From a virus: DNA of 56,571 nucleotides. Shown one piece after another: positions 8,816 to 17,951 of this stretch (the stretch's first letter is position 1; the number at the start of each line of letters is the position of its first letter). Both the position numbers and the translations under genes were made by a program. The stretch covers positions 1 to 56,571 of the IMG/VR virus record IMGVR_UViG_3300042197_000691; one strand, written 5' to 3'. The notes under the pieces are model-generated. The model saw only the letters and a program-made list of their open reading frames with translations. It was not told the DNA's origin and made no database searches.

Positions 8816-8847
8816 AGTTTATCAGTCTTATGAGGAACAAGCAACAG

Positions 8848-9555
8848 ATGTATTATATTGTATATAAAACCATTAATAAAATTAATGGTAAATACTATAT
8901 AGGAAAACACGAAACTGAAACACTGAGTGATGGATACTTAGGTAGTGGCCTTCTGCTTAAAAAAGCCATAAAAAAGTACGGACATGAAAACTTCAGTAGA
9001 GAAATTCTATATGTTTTTGATAACAAAAACGAAATGGAAGCCAAAGAGCGAGAAATTATAACAGAAAGTATGATCAGTGATTCTTCTTGTTATAACATTG
9101 CTATTGGTGGACAAGGCGGCAATTTAGGACCAATGGTTAATAAAAAAATTGGCAAAACAATGTCAAAACTTCTTAAGGGCAAATCAAAAACAAATAAACA
9201 TATACAGGCGATTAAAGATAGCAAAATCGGATATAAACCTTCAAGCGATACGGTAATCAATATGACAGTTAGTTCTCGTAAATATTGGGAAGATTTAAGC
9301 CCTGAAGAAAGACAGAAAAAACAAGCCAGAATAGGTGATAAAAATGGCTTTTTTGGAAAAAAACATTCAGAAGCAACTAAAGAAAAAATTAGATCAACCA
9401 TAGGTAACAGTCGCCAAGGGTGTAATCACCCTCAAGCCAAGACGATAACAATTGACGGCGTAACTTACGCTACAAGAAAAGAATGTATGATCGCATTGGG
9501 ATTGAATAAAAGATCATTTTATAAATTATTAGGAGAAAAAGAATGGCAATCGTGA
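8848..9555 (+). CDS. GIY-YIG homing endonuclease
   Basis: About 235 residues. The catalytic N-terminus has YYIVYKT then KYYIGKHE (the GIY-YIG motif variant), GYLGSG, LKKAIKKYGHENFSREI with the catalytic Arg, and KEREII with the catalytic Glu. The tail is Lys-rich with NUMOD3-like DNA-binding repeats (FGKKHSEATKEKI). An ATG at 8830 is in frame, but TGAGGAA precedes ATG 8848. The end overlaps the sheath start by 13 bp, typical of a homing gene inserted beside an essential structural gene. It resembles the endonuclease at 55253. Confidence 0.9.
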   Translation: MYYIVYKTINKINGKYYIGKHETETLSDGYLGSGLLLKKAIKKYGHENFSREILYVFDNKNEMEAKEREIITESMISDSSCYNIAIGGQGGNLGPMVNKKIGKTMSKLLKGKSKTNKHIQAIKDSKIGYKPSSDTVINMTVSSRKYWEDLSPEERQKKQARIGDKNGFFGKKHSEATKEKIRSTIGNSRQGCNHPQAKTITIDGVTYATRKECMIALGLNKRSFYKLLGEKEWQS

Positions 9556-12500
9556 GCCCTGGCGTACAAGTTACAGTAATAGATGAAAGCAACTATGCAC
9601 CAACTGCTGTAGGTACGGTTGCTTATGTATTATTGGCAACCGCCGAAAATAAAGCAGCACCTGGCGGCACAGGCATTGCCCCAGGAACAACCGCAGAAAA
9701 CGCAGAAAAGATATACACAATTACCAGTCAGCGTGATTTATCAACGACATTCGGTGATCCAATATTTAAAACAACCACGGGCGGTTCAGCAATCAATGGT
9801 GATGAACAGAACGAATATGGTCTTATGGCTGCATATAGTAGCCTGGATGTTAGCAATACCATGTATGTTCAACGTGCTGATGTTGATCTATCAGAATTGA
9901 ATGGTACTACAATCAGACCACTAGCCGATCCAAATAATGGATCATTGTGGTTAGATACAGCAACAACTAATTTTGGTATTTACGAGTGGAATTATTCTAC
10001 AAACGAATTTACACAGCGTATACCTACTGTTATTACATCAAACACGTTACTTGCTGTAGATTCGTTTACACCTAACGTTGATATCGGATCAATCGGTGAT
10101 TATGCGGTAAATGCGATTAATCCAAATAACGCGGTATTCTATAAAGCGTATAACAATACATGGCAATTAGTTGGTAATACTGGATGGCAAAGTTCTATTC
10201 CATCCGTTACTGGAAATGTTACAAATCCAGTAATTGTTGCCAATGCTACAATAAACATTAATGGTACAAATATAGGATTAACTGCTAGTGACACACTATC
10301 TACTGTAGTTGGTCTTATTAACAGTGCGGGAGTCCCTGGTATATTTGCCAGAGCAGCAAGCAATCAACTTGTAATTTCAGCGAATGCCAGCGCAACTGGT
10401 AGCAATGCTAATATTACATCTATTAGTGGTAATGCTCTGAGCACTTTGGGTATTGCTGCTGGTGTTTATCCAGCGGCTGCAACTGCCTTTTCTCCGTACA
10501 ACACGGTACCATCTTGGCAAGGTCAATCAACGCCAGCAGCAAGTAAGCCGACTGGAAGTATCTGGCAAAAAGTTAGCGCATTGGGCAGCGGCGTGAACAT
10601 GATTGTTAAGGAATACAATTCATCAAGTGGAACTTGGAATCAATTAGTTGTAAACTCTTACGCAAATGTATTTGCGGCTTCATATAATTTAGATCCAACT
10701 GGCGGCGGTTTGAACATAGCACAAGGAACCGTTTTCAACCAGTACAATTCGTATGGAAATGATACTGTTGCTAGTTATCTATGGAGAAAACGTGTTTCTG
10801 GTACAACTGTTGCAACAGGTAGTTTAACTACTCCAGTTGCTCCTGGAGCAAGTTCCGATTTTACACTAACAACTAGACCAAGTCCTACCTCGGCTAATAC
10901 AACTGCTTACACTGTTACGATTTCTACTGGAACAGTTGCTGGATTTATACAGGCCGTTGCTGCGGCAAATATACCATATGTTTCAGCAGCACTTTCTAGC
11001 ACTGGTGCAATGACGTTAACACATTCCCTTGGCGGAGATATGTTGCTAGTTGATGGAAATGGTACACCACTATCAAACGTAGGTATTACCACTGCTGGGA
11101 CAAACATTTATGCCACACCTACGTTGGGTGATTCTGCTATCGTGGCAACAAATTGGCAGCCGCTTGAAGATGTACCATACGAGGCAAGTGTATCGCAACC
11201 ATTTATTGCTCCAGTAAACGGATCATTATGGTACTACAATACACCTAATCGTGTTGATATAATGATCAACAACGGTTCAGCGTGGGTAGGTTATAAAACT
11301 CTAAGTTCTGATATTAGAGGTTATAATTTAACAAACACTAATCCAAGTGGTGTAATATTATCAACAACTCCTCCTTCTAAACAAGATGATGGAGTAACAA
11401 ACGTTGTATATGGCGATTTATGGTTAGACACTGGAGATCTGGAAAATTATCCTGTAATTTACAGATATCAAAGAGTTAATGGAATAGATCAGTGGGTACT
11501 GATTGACAACAAAGATGCTGTTAGTCAAAATGGTATATATTTTGCTGACGCTCGTTGGGCACCTACAGCAAGTGTAGATCCGGCGTTAGATGCAATACCA
11601 TCAATTACTAGTATGTTAACTAGTAACTATGTTGATTTAGACGCTCCTAGTCCTCTACTATATCCAAGAGGTATGTTGTTATTCAATACCAGAGCAAGTG
11701 GTTATAACGTAAAGCAGTACACAGTTAATTATTTTACTGCTGCTAATTATCAAGGCGCGGCAGCATATGATGCTAATACGCCAACTGATATTACAAAACT
11801 ACCATTATATTCATCTGCTTGGGTAACTCGTGTTGGATTTGAATTAGATAGCGGTATACCTAACTTTGGTCGCAAAGCACCACGTGGAATAGTTGTAGCA
11901 GCACTAAAGGCGGCTATAGACGGTAGCGACATAATTCGTGAAGATGGCTATGGTTTTAATATAATGGCATGTCCAGGATATCCTGAATTAATACCTAATA
12001 TGATTGCGTTAAATAATTCAAAAGAAAATACGGCATTCATTATAGGTGATACTCCATTACGTTTACAAGGTAATGGTACTGATATACAGGCATGGGCTCA
12101 GAATCAGAACAATGCTTCAAGTACTGGCGAAAATGGACTAGTAACTACTGATCCTTATGTTGGTGTATACTATCCAGCAGGTCAGACCAATGATTTAAGT
12201 GGTAATAGTATAGTTGTACCAGCAAGTCATGCGGCACTAAGAACTCTTATACGTAGTGATAATGTAGGTTATCCTTGGTTAGCGCCAGCAGGTACTCGTC
12301 GTGGATTAATAGATAATTTTAATTCTATAGGCTACATCAGTTCATCAAATGGTCAATTTATAACTATTGGTGTAAATCAGGGTTTACGTGATGTACTTTA
12401 CGAAAACAAGGTTAATCCTCTTACTTTCTTACCAGGTAATGGGTTACTTGTATACGGTCAGAAAACATTAAGCGCAACACCTAGTGCTTTAGATAGAATA

Positions 12501-12845
12501 AATGTAGCCAGATTGGTTAACTATCTACGTAGACAATTAAACATAATTGCTAGACCATTCTTGTTTGAACCAAATGATCCAATAACAAGAAATGCTGTAC
12601 TTGCTGTTGTTAATAGTTTACTAACTGATTTAGTTGCCAAGCGTGGTGTAACAGACTATCTAGCGGTATGCGATGCTACTAACAACACACCTCAGCGTAT
12701 AGCAAATAACGAGTTGTATATAGATGTGGCAATACAGCCAACCAAGGATGTTGAATTCATTTACATCCCAATTAGACTTAAAAATCCTGGAGAGATTCAA
12801 GCAGGTAATTTAGCATCGTCAGCAGCAGTGGGAGCAGGAGCATAA
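9543..12845 (+). CDS. 18: Tail sheath protein gp18 (very large)
   Basis: 1100 residues against about 660 in T4. The N-terminus (SPGVQVTVIDESNYAP, LLATAENKAAPGG) and the C-terminal ~370 residues (GLVTTDPYVGVYYP, GLRDVLYENKVNPL, INVARLVNYLRRQL, DVEFIYIPIRLKNPGEI) are standard sheath. The length is due to a central insert of about 450 residues with Ala/Ser/Thr-rich beta domains. Four GS(L/I)W- or GDLW-type repeats start near residues 132, 336, 559 and 623, probably surface-exposed decoration domains. The next gene, the tube protein, begins 2 bp downstream. Confidence 0.95.
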   Translation: MAIVSPGVQVTVIDESNYAPTAVGTVAYVLLATAENKAAPGGTGIAPGTTAENAEKIYTITSQRDLSTTFGDPIFKTTTGGSAINGDEQNEYGLMAAYSSLDVSNTMYVQRADVDLSELNGTTIRPLADPNNGSLWLDTATTNFGIYEWNYSTNEFTQRIPTVITSNTLLAVDSFTPNVDIGSIGDYAVNAINPNNAVFYKAYNNTWQLVGNTGWQSSIPSVTGNVTNPVIVANATININGTNIGLTASDTLSTVVGLINSAGVPGIFARAASNQLVISANASATGSNANITSISGNALSTLGIAAGVYPAAATAFSPYNTVPSWQGQSTPAASKPTGSIWQKVSALGSGVNMIVKEYNSSSGTWNQLVVNSYANVFAASYNLDPTGGGLNIAQGTVFNQYNSYGNDTVASYLWRKRVSGTTVATGSLTTPVAPGASSDFTLTTRPSPTSANTTAYTVTISTGTVAGFIQAVAAANIPYVSAALSSTGAMTLTHSLGGDMLLVDGNGTPLSNVGITTAGTNIYATPTLGDSAIVATNWQPLEDVPYEASVSQPFIAPVNGSLWYYNTPNRVDIMINNGSAWVGYKTLSSDIRGYNLTNTNPSGVILSTTPPSKQDDGVTNVVYGDLWLDTGDLENYPVIYRYQRVNGIDQWVLIDNKDAVSQNGIYFADARWAPTASVDPALDAIPSITSMLTSNYVDLDAPSPLLYPRGMLLFNTRASGYNVKQYTVNYFTAANYQGAAAYDANTPTDITKLPLYSSAWVTRVGFELDSGIPNFGRKAPRGIVVAALKAAIDGSDIIREDGYGFNIMACPGYPELIPNMIALNNSKENTAFIIGDTPLRLQGNGTDIQAWAQNQNNASSTGENGLVTTDPYVGVYYPAGQTNDLSGNSIVVPASHAALRTLIRSDNVGYPWLAPAGTRRGLIDNFNSIGYISSSNGQFITIGVNQGLRDVLYENKVNPLTFLPGNGLLVYGQKTLSATPSALDRINVARLVNYLRRQLNIIARPFLFEPNDPITRNAVLAVVNSLLTDLVAKRGVTDYLAVCDATNNTPQRIANNELYIDVAIQPTKDVEFIYIPIRLKNPGEIQAGNLASSAAVGAGA

Positions 12846-12846
12846 T

Positions 12847-13467
12847 ATGGCAGTTTCTTCGTTAACAAGATTTACCGTTCCTCTAGGAGGTAATCAAAGC
12901 GCATCAACACAGGGCTTATTAATGCCTAAACTTAAGTTTAGATTCAGAGCCTTGTTTGATAACTTTGGGGTAAGTAATCCAAAAACAGAACTCACTAAGC
13001 AAGTGATTACGTTTGCTAGACCCAGTGTGACTATGGAGCCAATCGAGATACCTATCTACAACAGTAGAATTTATCTTGCTGGTCGTCCATCATGGAGCAC
13101 TAGTGCTATCACCTTACGTGATGATGCTGGTGGTAATGTAAGTAGACTAGTCGGTGAACAACTACAGAAGCAATATGACTTCTTAGAACAAGCCAGCGCA
13201 AGTAGTGCTATTGATTATAAGTTCCAAACAGTGCTAGAAGTACTTGACGGTGCTAACGGCGCTACTGAGCCAACAGTGTTGGAAGCGTGGCGCCTAGAAG
13301 GTTGCTTCTTAAGTGAAGTAAACTATCAAGACATGGATTACGGCAGTAATGAACCAGTTACCATTCAAATGACTCTACGTTACGATAACGCTCTACAAAC
13401 TACTGGTGGCGGTGTCGGCACTACTGGCTTAACTCAATTCAATCCAGCATCTTCTATAACTGGATAA
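12847..13467 (+). CDS. 19: Tail tube protein gp19
   Basis: 206 residues. LMPKLKFRFRALFDNFG, KQVITFARPSVTMEPIEIPIYNS and the downstream AGRPSW, EQLQKQYDFLEQA and VLEAWRLEGCFLSEVNY are characteristic of T4-type tube subunits. The product polymerises into the inner tube through which DNA passes. It follows gp18 directly in the usual sheath-tube order and is closed by a terminator at 13489-13516. Confidence 0.95.
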   Translation: MAVSSLTRFTVPLGGNQSASTQGLLMPKLKFRFRALFDNFGVSNPKTELTKQVITFARPSVTMEPIEIPIYNSRIYLAGRPSWSTSAITLRDDAGGNVSRLVGEQLQKQYDFLEQASASSAIDYKFQTVLEVLDGANGATEPTVLEAWRLEGCFLSEVNYQDMDYGSNEPVTIQMTLRYDNALQTTGGGVGTTGLTQFNPASSITG

Positions 13468-13488
13468 TGAGATTTTTATCTTAATATG

Positions 13489-13516
13489 AAAAAGGCTCTG
13501 TAAATGAGCCTTTTTT
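13489..13516 (+). terminator. Rho-independent terminator after gp19
   Basis: AAAAAGGCTC (13489-13498) pairs with GAGCCTTTTTT (13506-13516) around a 7-base loop TGTAAAT, with a T-run as the 3' arm. It ends the sheath-tube transcript just before a GATAAATA late motif. Confidence 0.85.
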
Positions 13517-13519
13517 GTT

Positions 13520-13527
13520 GATAAATA
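13520..13527 (+). promoter_or_regulatory. Late promoter motif GATAAATA
   Basis: GATAAATA lies 3 bp after the terminator T-run and 13 bp before the ATG at 13533, restarting late transcription for the following virion genes. Confidence 0.5.
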
Positions 13528-13532
13528 ATGTT

Positions 13533-16040
13533 ATGTCTTTATACAGTTCAAATCTTAGTCCATTACAACCTGGCGAATATACCCAGCCGTACAAACATGC
13601 TACAAAGTTATTTCTAGCAGATACGTATAGATTAGCGCCTAAACAAAGTTTTCTATACTATGTTGTTTTTGAAGTAGATCCGTCACAAACTGAACTAGGT
13701 AGTGGTATACTGAATAGTGCTCTAGAATTTGCTAACAGATACGAAGCACTAGAAAATGGATTATTAGTAAAAGATATTGAACTGCCAAAATTCAGTATTG
13801 GAGTTAAAACTCTAAATGCTTATAACAGAAAGAACATAGTTCAGACAAATATTACATATGATCCTATCAGCGTGACATTTCATGATGATGCTGCTAATGT
13901 TATAACAAAGTTTTGGAATGATTACTACACATACTATTTCAGAGACAGTGACTATACTGTATCTAGTTACGGTGTGCCAGAAAAATATGATAGACGTAGA
14001 TTAAGTGGCTGGGGTTACTCACCACGAAATGGATCAACAAACACTTTCTTAAAAAGCATACGCATATTCAGTTTACACAACAAGAATTTTACGGAGTATT
14101 ACTTAGTAAATCCAGTAATAAATTCATGGCGTCATGGGCGACATGAGGCATCATCTAACAGTGGGATCATGGAAAATACCATGACTGTTACGTATGAAAC
14201 GGTAAAATATTTCACTGGATTTATTAACCCTGTAAATGTAGACGGGTTCAGTTTATTACACTATGACAATGAAAAGAGTCCTATCGCCGGTAAATTCTTA
14301 GGTGATATCAGTGTAACTGGCGCCTTAAATGCTATAGATGGCGCACCAAAAGACCTGCGTAAGCCAGATAATTCACAGGGAGCAGGCGGCCCATTAAGTA
14401 GTTTACTTACTGTTTTTAGAACATATCAAAATCTTAAAAATGCTGATTTGAATGCAGCAGCGGCTACCAGTATAGCAGCAGCAGGAGCATCAGTATTAAA
14501 TGGTGTATTGAATGGCTCAGTGGCATTTCCAACTGATAGCACAAATACATCTAGAGTTTTTACTAATTCAACCACAGGATCTTCTGGATATGCCAACAGT
14601 GGTAGATCTAATGCGGTAACATTTGGCACTATTGCTGCTGGAATCGCGCTAGGGGCCTCAATTAATTCTGGAAATGACAAATTAAATCAATTACGAAATA
14701 CATATAGCAGGGGAATTAATAATTCATTAGGAGGAGCAATTCCTGCGTCAGGAGAATATACTAGAGTATACGATGTAGTCGGTGGTAATGGTGGTATTTA
14801 TGTTGACCCAAGTTCTATGCAGCCAAGTACTGGAACATCTACCGCCTATGTTTTTGATAACACTGGTGGAATTGTAAATCAATATCAAGTAGCAGGCACT
14901 ACTGATAAATCATACGATCCAAATGATGCTAGTTTAAATCTTTCGTATACTCAACGTACTACCGATGCAGCAGGCAGAGATGTAATAGTAGCAACATATC
15001 AAGACGGAACCAGAGTGACCTTTGATGAACAATCTGGAGATACGCTTGATGTATCTAATGGTTCTAATAATTCTAATTTTCTGGGTTTAAATACAAATAT
15101 AAACAATACATTTACTGATACAAGATCATTATATGCTTCTGGTCAACAAGTAGCAACAAATGCTATTCAAACTATAACTAATCCAACTACTGGAATTATC
15201 TCAGCAGTTGCAGGAATTACATCTGGAAGAGTTGTAGATACGGTTGCTGGCTTAGCCGCTGGCGCTGTAGGATCCGTGATTGCTGGCCCATTCGGTGGAA
15301 TAGTTGGTAGTCTTGTAGGCAGAAGTTTAACTAACGAATCGGCCACTACTTCTGGAAATCAAATAGGTCGCGCAGTTTCCGGTGGAATAACACCAGTTAT
15401 AGATAGAGTTACTGGAGATGTACGTCAGGGTATCAATAATTTAACAGGTGCTATACAAAATGTAGTAGGTAGTTGGACAGGTTTAGGTGGATTTAATATA
15501 AATTCTCCCAACGATAACTTAATAAGTACTGCGTTCAATCCAGATGGCAGTAAAGTTGAAACTTACAAGAATGGAGATATTCTTTTTACAGATCAAGATG
15601 GTGGTCAAACATTCACTAAGGGAACGTCAAACTTTGGACTGACTAGTTTCGTTAATAGTATATTTGGCCAAAATAGAGATGCGACTGGTCCTGCGTTTGG
15701 AGTTGAATTCGCATCTATATGGACGGATGGCAGTGGTAATCCAATTGTGGATAGCAGTGGCAATTATGTTACTACGGCTGGTGACAGAAGTTTCTTACCA
15801 GAGACACCAAGTGCTTTCGCAGCAACTTTTGATCGTGAAGCACAAGATGCTATTTCTGCTATTGAATCAGCAGTGGCAGCAGATGCTTACGATCAAGAAG
15901 CAAGAGATGCTATTTCTGCTATTGAGTCAGCCGTTTTTGGTGGTAGTGATCCTAGTGCATATAGTGACGCTACTGATTCTTACGGTAGTTATAGTGATTA
16001 TGGATCATTTGCCGATAGTTTAGGTGATTTCCCAGGGTAA
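13533..16040 (+). CDS. Large virion structural protein, tail-associated (function unknown)
   Basis: About 835 residues. A TTG at 13515 is in frame, but ATG 13533 is preferred because the late motif covers the TTG region. The first ~270 residues (FLYYVVFEVDPSQ, KDIELPKFSIGVKTLNAYNRK, ISVTFHDDAANVITKFWNDY, NSWRHGRHE, NTMTVTYETVKYF) look like the tube-fold proteins found next to gp19 in T4-like cyanophages. The rest is Gly/Ser/Asn-rich, with a glycine-zipper-like stretch AGAVGSVIAGPFGGIVGSLV near residue 580 and near-duplicated EAQDAISAIESAV and EARDAISAIESAV units at the C-terminus. A baseplate or tail-tube terminal role is inferred. Confidence 0.7.
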   Translation: MSLYSSNLSPLQPGEYTQPYKHATKLFLADTYRLAPKQSFLYYVVFEVDPSQTELGSGILNSALEFANRYEALENGLLVKDIELPKFSIGVKTLNAYNRKNIVQTNITYDPISVTFHDDAANVITKFWNDYYTYYFRDSDYTVSSYGVPEKYDRRRLSGWGYSPRNGSTNTFLKSIRIFSLHNKNFTEYYLVNPVINSWRHGRHEASSNSGIMENTMTVTYETVKYFTGFINPVNVDGFSLLHYDNEKSPIAGKFLGDISVTGALNAIDGAPKDLRKPDNSQGAGGPLSSLLTVFRTYQNLKNADLNAAAATSIAAAGASVLNGVLNGSVAFPTDSTNTSRVFTNSTTGSSGYANSGRSNAVTFGTIAAGIALGASINSGNDKLNQLRNTYSRGINNSLGGAIPASGEYTRVYDVVGGNGGIYVDPSSMQPSTGTSTAYVFDNTGGIVNQYQVAGTTDKSYDPNDASLNLSYTQRTTDAAGRDVIVATYQDGTRVTFDEQSGDTLDVSNGSNNSNFLGLNTNINNTFTDTRSLYASGQQVATNAIQTITNPTTGIISAVAGITSGRVVDTVAGLAAGAVGSVIAGPFGGIVGSLVGRSLTNESATTSGNQIGRAVSGGITPVIDRVTGDVRQGINNLTGAIQNVVGSWTGLGGFNINSPNDNLISTAFNPDGSKVETYKNGDILFTDQDGGQTFTKGTSNFGLTSFVNSIFGQNRDATGPAFGVEFASIWTDGSGNPIVDSSGNYVTTAGDRSFLPETPSAFAATFDREAQDAISAIESAVAADAYDQEARDAISAIESAVFGGSDPSAYSDATDSYGSYSDYGSFADSLGDFPG

Positions 16041-16044
16041 TTGT

Positions 16045-16371
16045 ATGGATACACAACAGTATTTTAATAACTATTTCAAACCAAAAACGGAGATAAGCGA
16101 AAGTACAAATGACGCTATACTCAGTTACTTTGAACAACAAACTGGAAGTACAGAAACGGCCAAACAATTGGTACAGATAATAATTGATACTGCTACGGCG
16201 CAAAACATAGATCCACTAGCAGTGTTAAACACCTTTGTAAATTTGAAAACTTCAGAGTTAAGTCCTATTTTAGCATTATATTTAAACTCCAGCAGGGCAA
16301 ATACCAGTTATCTAGGTGTAAAAATTCAACCTAAACAAAGTCAATTCGTCACACGAAGCATAGTCAATTAA
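16045..16371 (+). CDS. Small hypothetical protein
   Basis: 108 residues from ATG 16045; CAGGG upstream is a weak ribosome binding site. Mostly helical (AILSYFEQQTGSTETAKQLV) with a C-terminal segment SYLGVKIQPKQSQFVTRSIV. Not recognised. It lies between the large virion protein and gp4 in a co-directional late block, so a structural or assembly role is likely but unproven. Confidence 0.7.
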   Translation: MDTQQYFNNYFKPKTEISESTNDAILSYFEQQTGSTETAKQLVQIIIDTATAQNIDPLAVLNTFVNLKTSELSPILALYLNSSRANTSYLGVKIQPKQSQFVTRSIVN

Positions 16372-16372
16372 C

Positions 16373-16807
16373 ATGGCAAAATACGCAAACGGATTCTATA
16401 CAGTAAAGAACCCAGAAAAATACGTTGGTAAAAAACAACCACACTATCGTTCATCATGGGAATTCGCTTTCATGAACTTTTGCGATAACAATCCAAATGT
16501 ACATCAATGGGCAAGTGAAGCAATACACATAAACTACCGAAATCCATTCACTGGGAAGAATACCATATATGTACCAGACTTTCTAATAGTGTACGTTGAT
16601 CAAAATGGTAACAAGCACGGTGAAGTTATTGAAATTAAGCCACTTAAAGAAACGACAATGGAATCAGCAAAGACCAAACGAGACAAAGCAATGGTTGCTC
16701 TTAACTCATGTAAGTGGGAAGCAGCAAGAAAATTCTGTGCCCAACAGGGGTTAACGTTTCGTGTGGTGAATGAGAGCGACATATTTCATCAAGGCAAAAA
16801 ACGTTAA
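16373..16807 (+). CDS. 4: Head completion nuclease gp4
   Basis: 144 residues. YRSSWEFAFMNFCDNN, NTIYVPDFLIVYVDQNG and GEVIEIKPLKET give the E...PD...ExK signature of the TnsA/PD-(D/E)XK-like gp4 head completion protein of T4-like phages. It acts on the packaged head before tail joining. It is immediately followed by the small terminase, as in related phages. Confidence 0.88.
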   Translation: MAKYANGFYTVKNPEKYVGKKQPHYRSSWEFAFMNFCDNNPNVHQWASEAIHINYRNPFTGKNTIYVPDFLIVYVDQNGNKHGEVIEIKPLKETTMESAKTKRDKAMVALNSCKWEAARKFCAQQGLTFRVVNESDIFHQGKKR

Positions 16808-17293
16808 TTGAGGAGAATCAAAATTACTAAGAAACTGGAATCACTATTCAATTTGCCATCAAATGAAGATGTAGATGATGTAAATACGATCATTGAAGAA
16901 AACAAAGTCATCATAGAAGAAATAGATCAAGCAATAGATAAGATTGATGCGGCATTGCCAGAAGTTCGTGGACTAGATGCTACTGAACAAGAAATGGATG
17001 AGTTAGCAAAATTAGCCACTGACAAGTTTAATGACTTGATGGATCTTGGCATGAACATGGAAGCACGATTCAGTGGCACAGTGTTTCAAACTGCTGGTGT
17101 ATTGTTAGGACATGCTATTACTGCTAAACAGGCAAAACTGGACAAAAAATTGCGTATGATTGATCTTCAACTAAAGAAACAAAAGATGGATCTACAGTAT
17201 AAAGACGAAAAAGGTGCTCCAACTGTTGAAGGCGAAAGTAAAATTATGGACAGAAATAGTCTATTAGCAGCGATTCTAGGCAAAACACCGTAG
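16808..17293 (+). CDS. 16: Small terminase subunit gp16 (TerS), unusual start
   Basis: About 157-162 residues, helical and acidic. ELAKLATDKFNDLMDLGMNM and GHAITAKQAKLDKKLRMIDLQ fit T4-like cyanophage TerS, which forms the ring that recognises DNA and stimulates TerL. The only conventional start is TTG at 16808, just after the gp4 stop. However, the strong Shine-Dalgarno GAGGAG (16810-16815) lies inside that reading and is correctly spaced for ATT at 16823. An ATT start is therefore plausible. The large terminase follows some 4 kb downstream. Confidence 0.78.
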   Translation: MRRIKITKKLESLFNLPSNEDVDDVNTIIEENKVIIEEIDQAIDKIDAALPEVRGLDATEQEMDELAKLATDKFNDLMDLGMNMEARFSGTVFQTAGVLLGHAITAKQAKLDKKLRMIDLQLKKQKMDLQYKDEKGAPTVEGESKIMDRNSLLAAILGKTP

Positions 17294-17308
17294 TAAAATT
17301 GTAATTTG

Positions 17309-17316
17309 TATAAATA
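17309..17316 (+). promoter_or_regulatory. Late promoter motif TATAAATA
   Basis: Exact TATAAATA, the T4 late consensus, 19 bp upstream of the ATG at 17335. It drives the block of proteins with capsid-targeting-like N-termini. Confidence 0.6.
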
Positions 17317-17334
17317 CTCAATATAGGAACGCAC

Positions 17335-17934
17335 ATGAAGAGTTTTAAATCATATTTAACAGAAAGTCAACATACCTATGACTTCAAGGTACGACTTGCT
17401 TGTGAACTACCTGACGATATGATGGGTAAAATCAAGACAGTACTTGAAGCATATAAAGTTGCTACAGTTAGTAAACCAAAAAGATTGCCTATACAGGAAA
17501 CTCCTGAATTTCCTAGTCTAGGTCCAGTTGAAATTCACATGTTTGATGTAAGTTTACATTATCCATGTAACGACGAACAAGTTAGAACACTGATCGCTGA
17601 ACGTTGTGCTTTAAGTCCAGCAATGGTAAAAGTCACACCAGCACATAGTCCATATGAAGCGGTTGCTGCTGGACTAGAGCGTAGCAATGTGGGTGATAGC
17701 AGAGAAAGTGTTCTATTACAAGCAGAAATGAAGACAGAAAAGGTATTACCTACACTAGTGGGCGATGCTAGAATTCCTGAGTTGATCAAGGAATTAGAAG
17801 AAACAAGAAAATATGAATACAGTAAAGTTGCTGGTGGAGTCACAAAGAAATCACAGACAACTGATGATGTGCCTGTTGGAAAAATTAGCCCATTAGGTTC
17901 ACACAAGCCAAAATTACCAACGGTAAAGAAATAA
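17335..17934 (+). CDS. Hypothetical protein with capsid-targeting-like N-terminus
   Basis: 199 residues. The N-terminus MKSFKSYLTES resembles the T4 capsid targeting sequence (as in the internal proteins IPI-IPIII), which the gp21 protease cleaves after Glu. The body has two ferredoxin-like strands (YDFKVRLACELPDD, VEIHMFDVSLHYP) and a Lys-rich C-terminus. Not otherwise recognised, although similar proteins are known in T4-like cyanophages. It is first in a run of similarly tagged genes, suggesting delivery into the prohead; this is inference. Confidence 0.75.
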   Translation: MKSFKSYLTESQHTYDFKVRLACELPDDMMGKIKTVLEAYKVATVSKPKRLPIQETPEFPSLGPVEIHMFDVSLHYPCNDEQVRTLIAERCALSPAMVKVTPAHSPYEAVAAGLERSNVGDSRESVLLQAEMKTEKVLPTLVGDARIPELIKELEETRKYEYSKVAGGVTKKSQTTDDVPVGKISPLGSHKPKLPTVKK

Positions 17935-17951
17935 CTCGGAAAGATAACACC

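Noticed and set aside
9090-9401. Minus-strand frame of 103 codons
   Set aside because: It is antisense to the well-supported GIY-YIG endonuclease and has no independent support.
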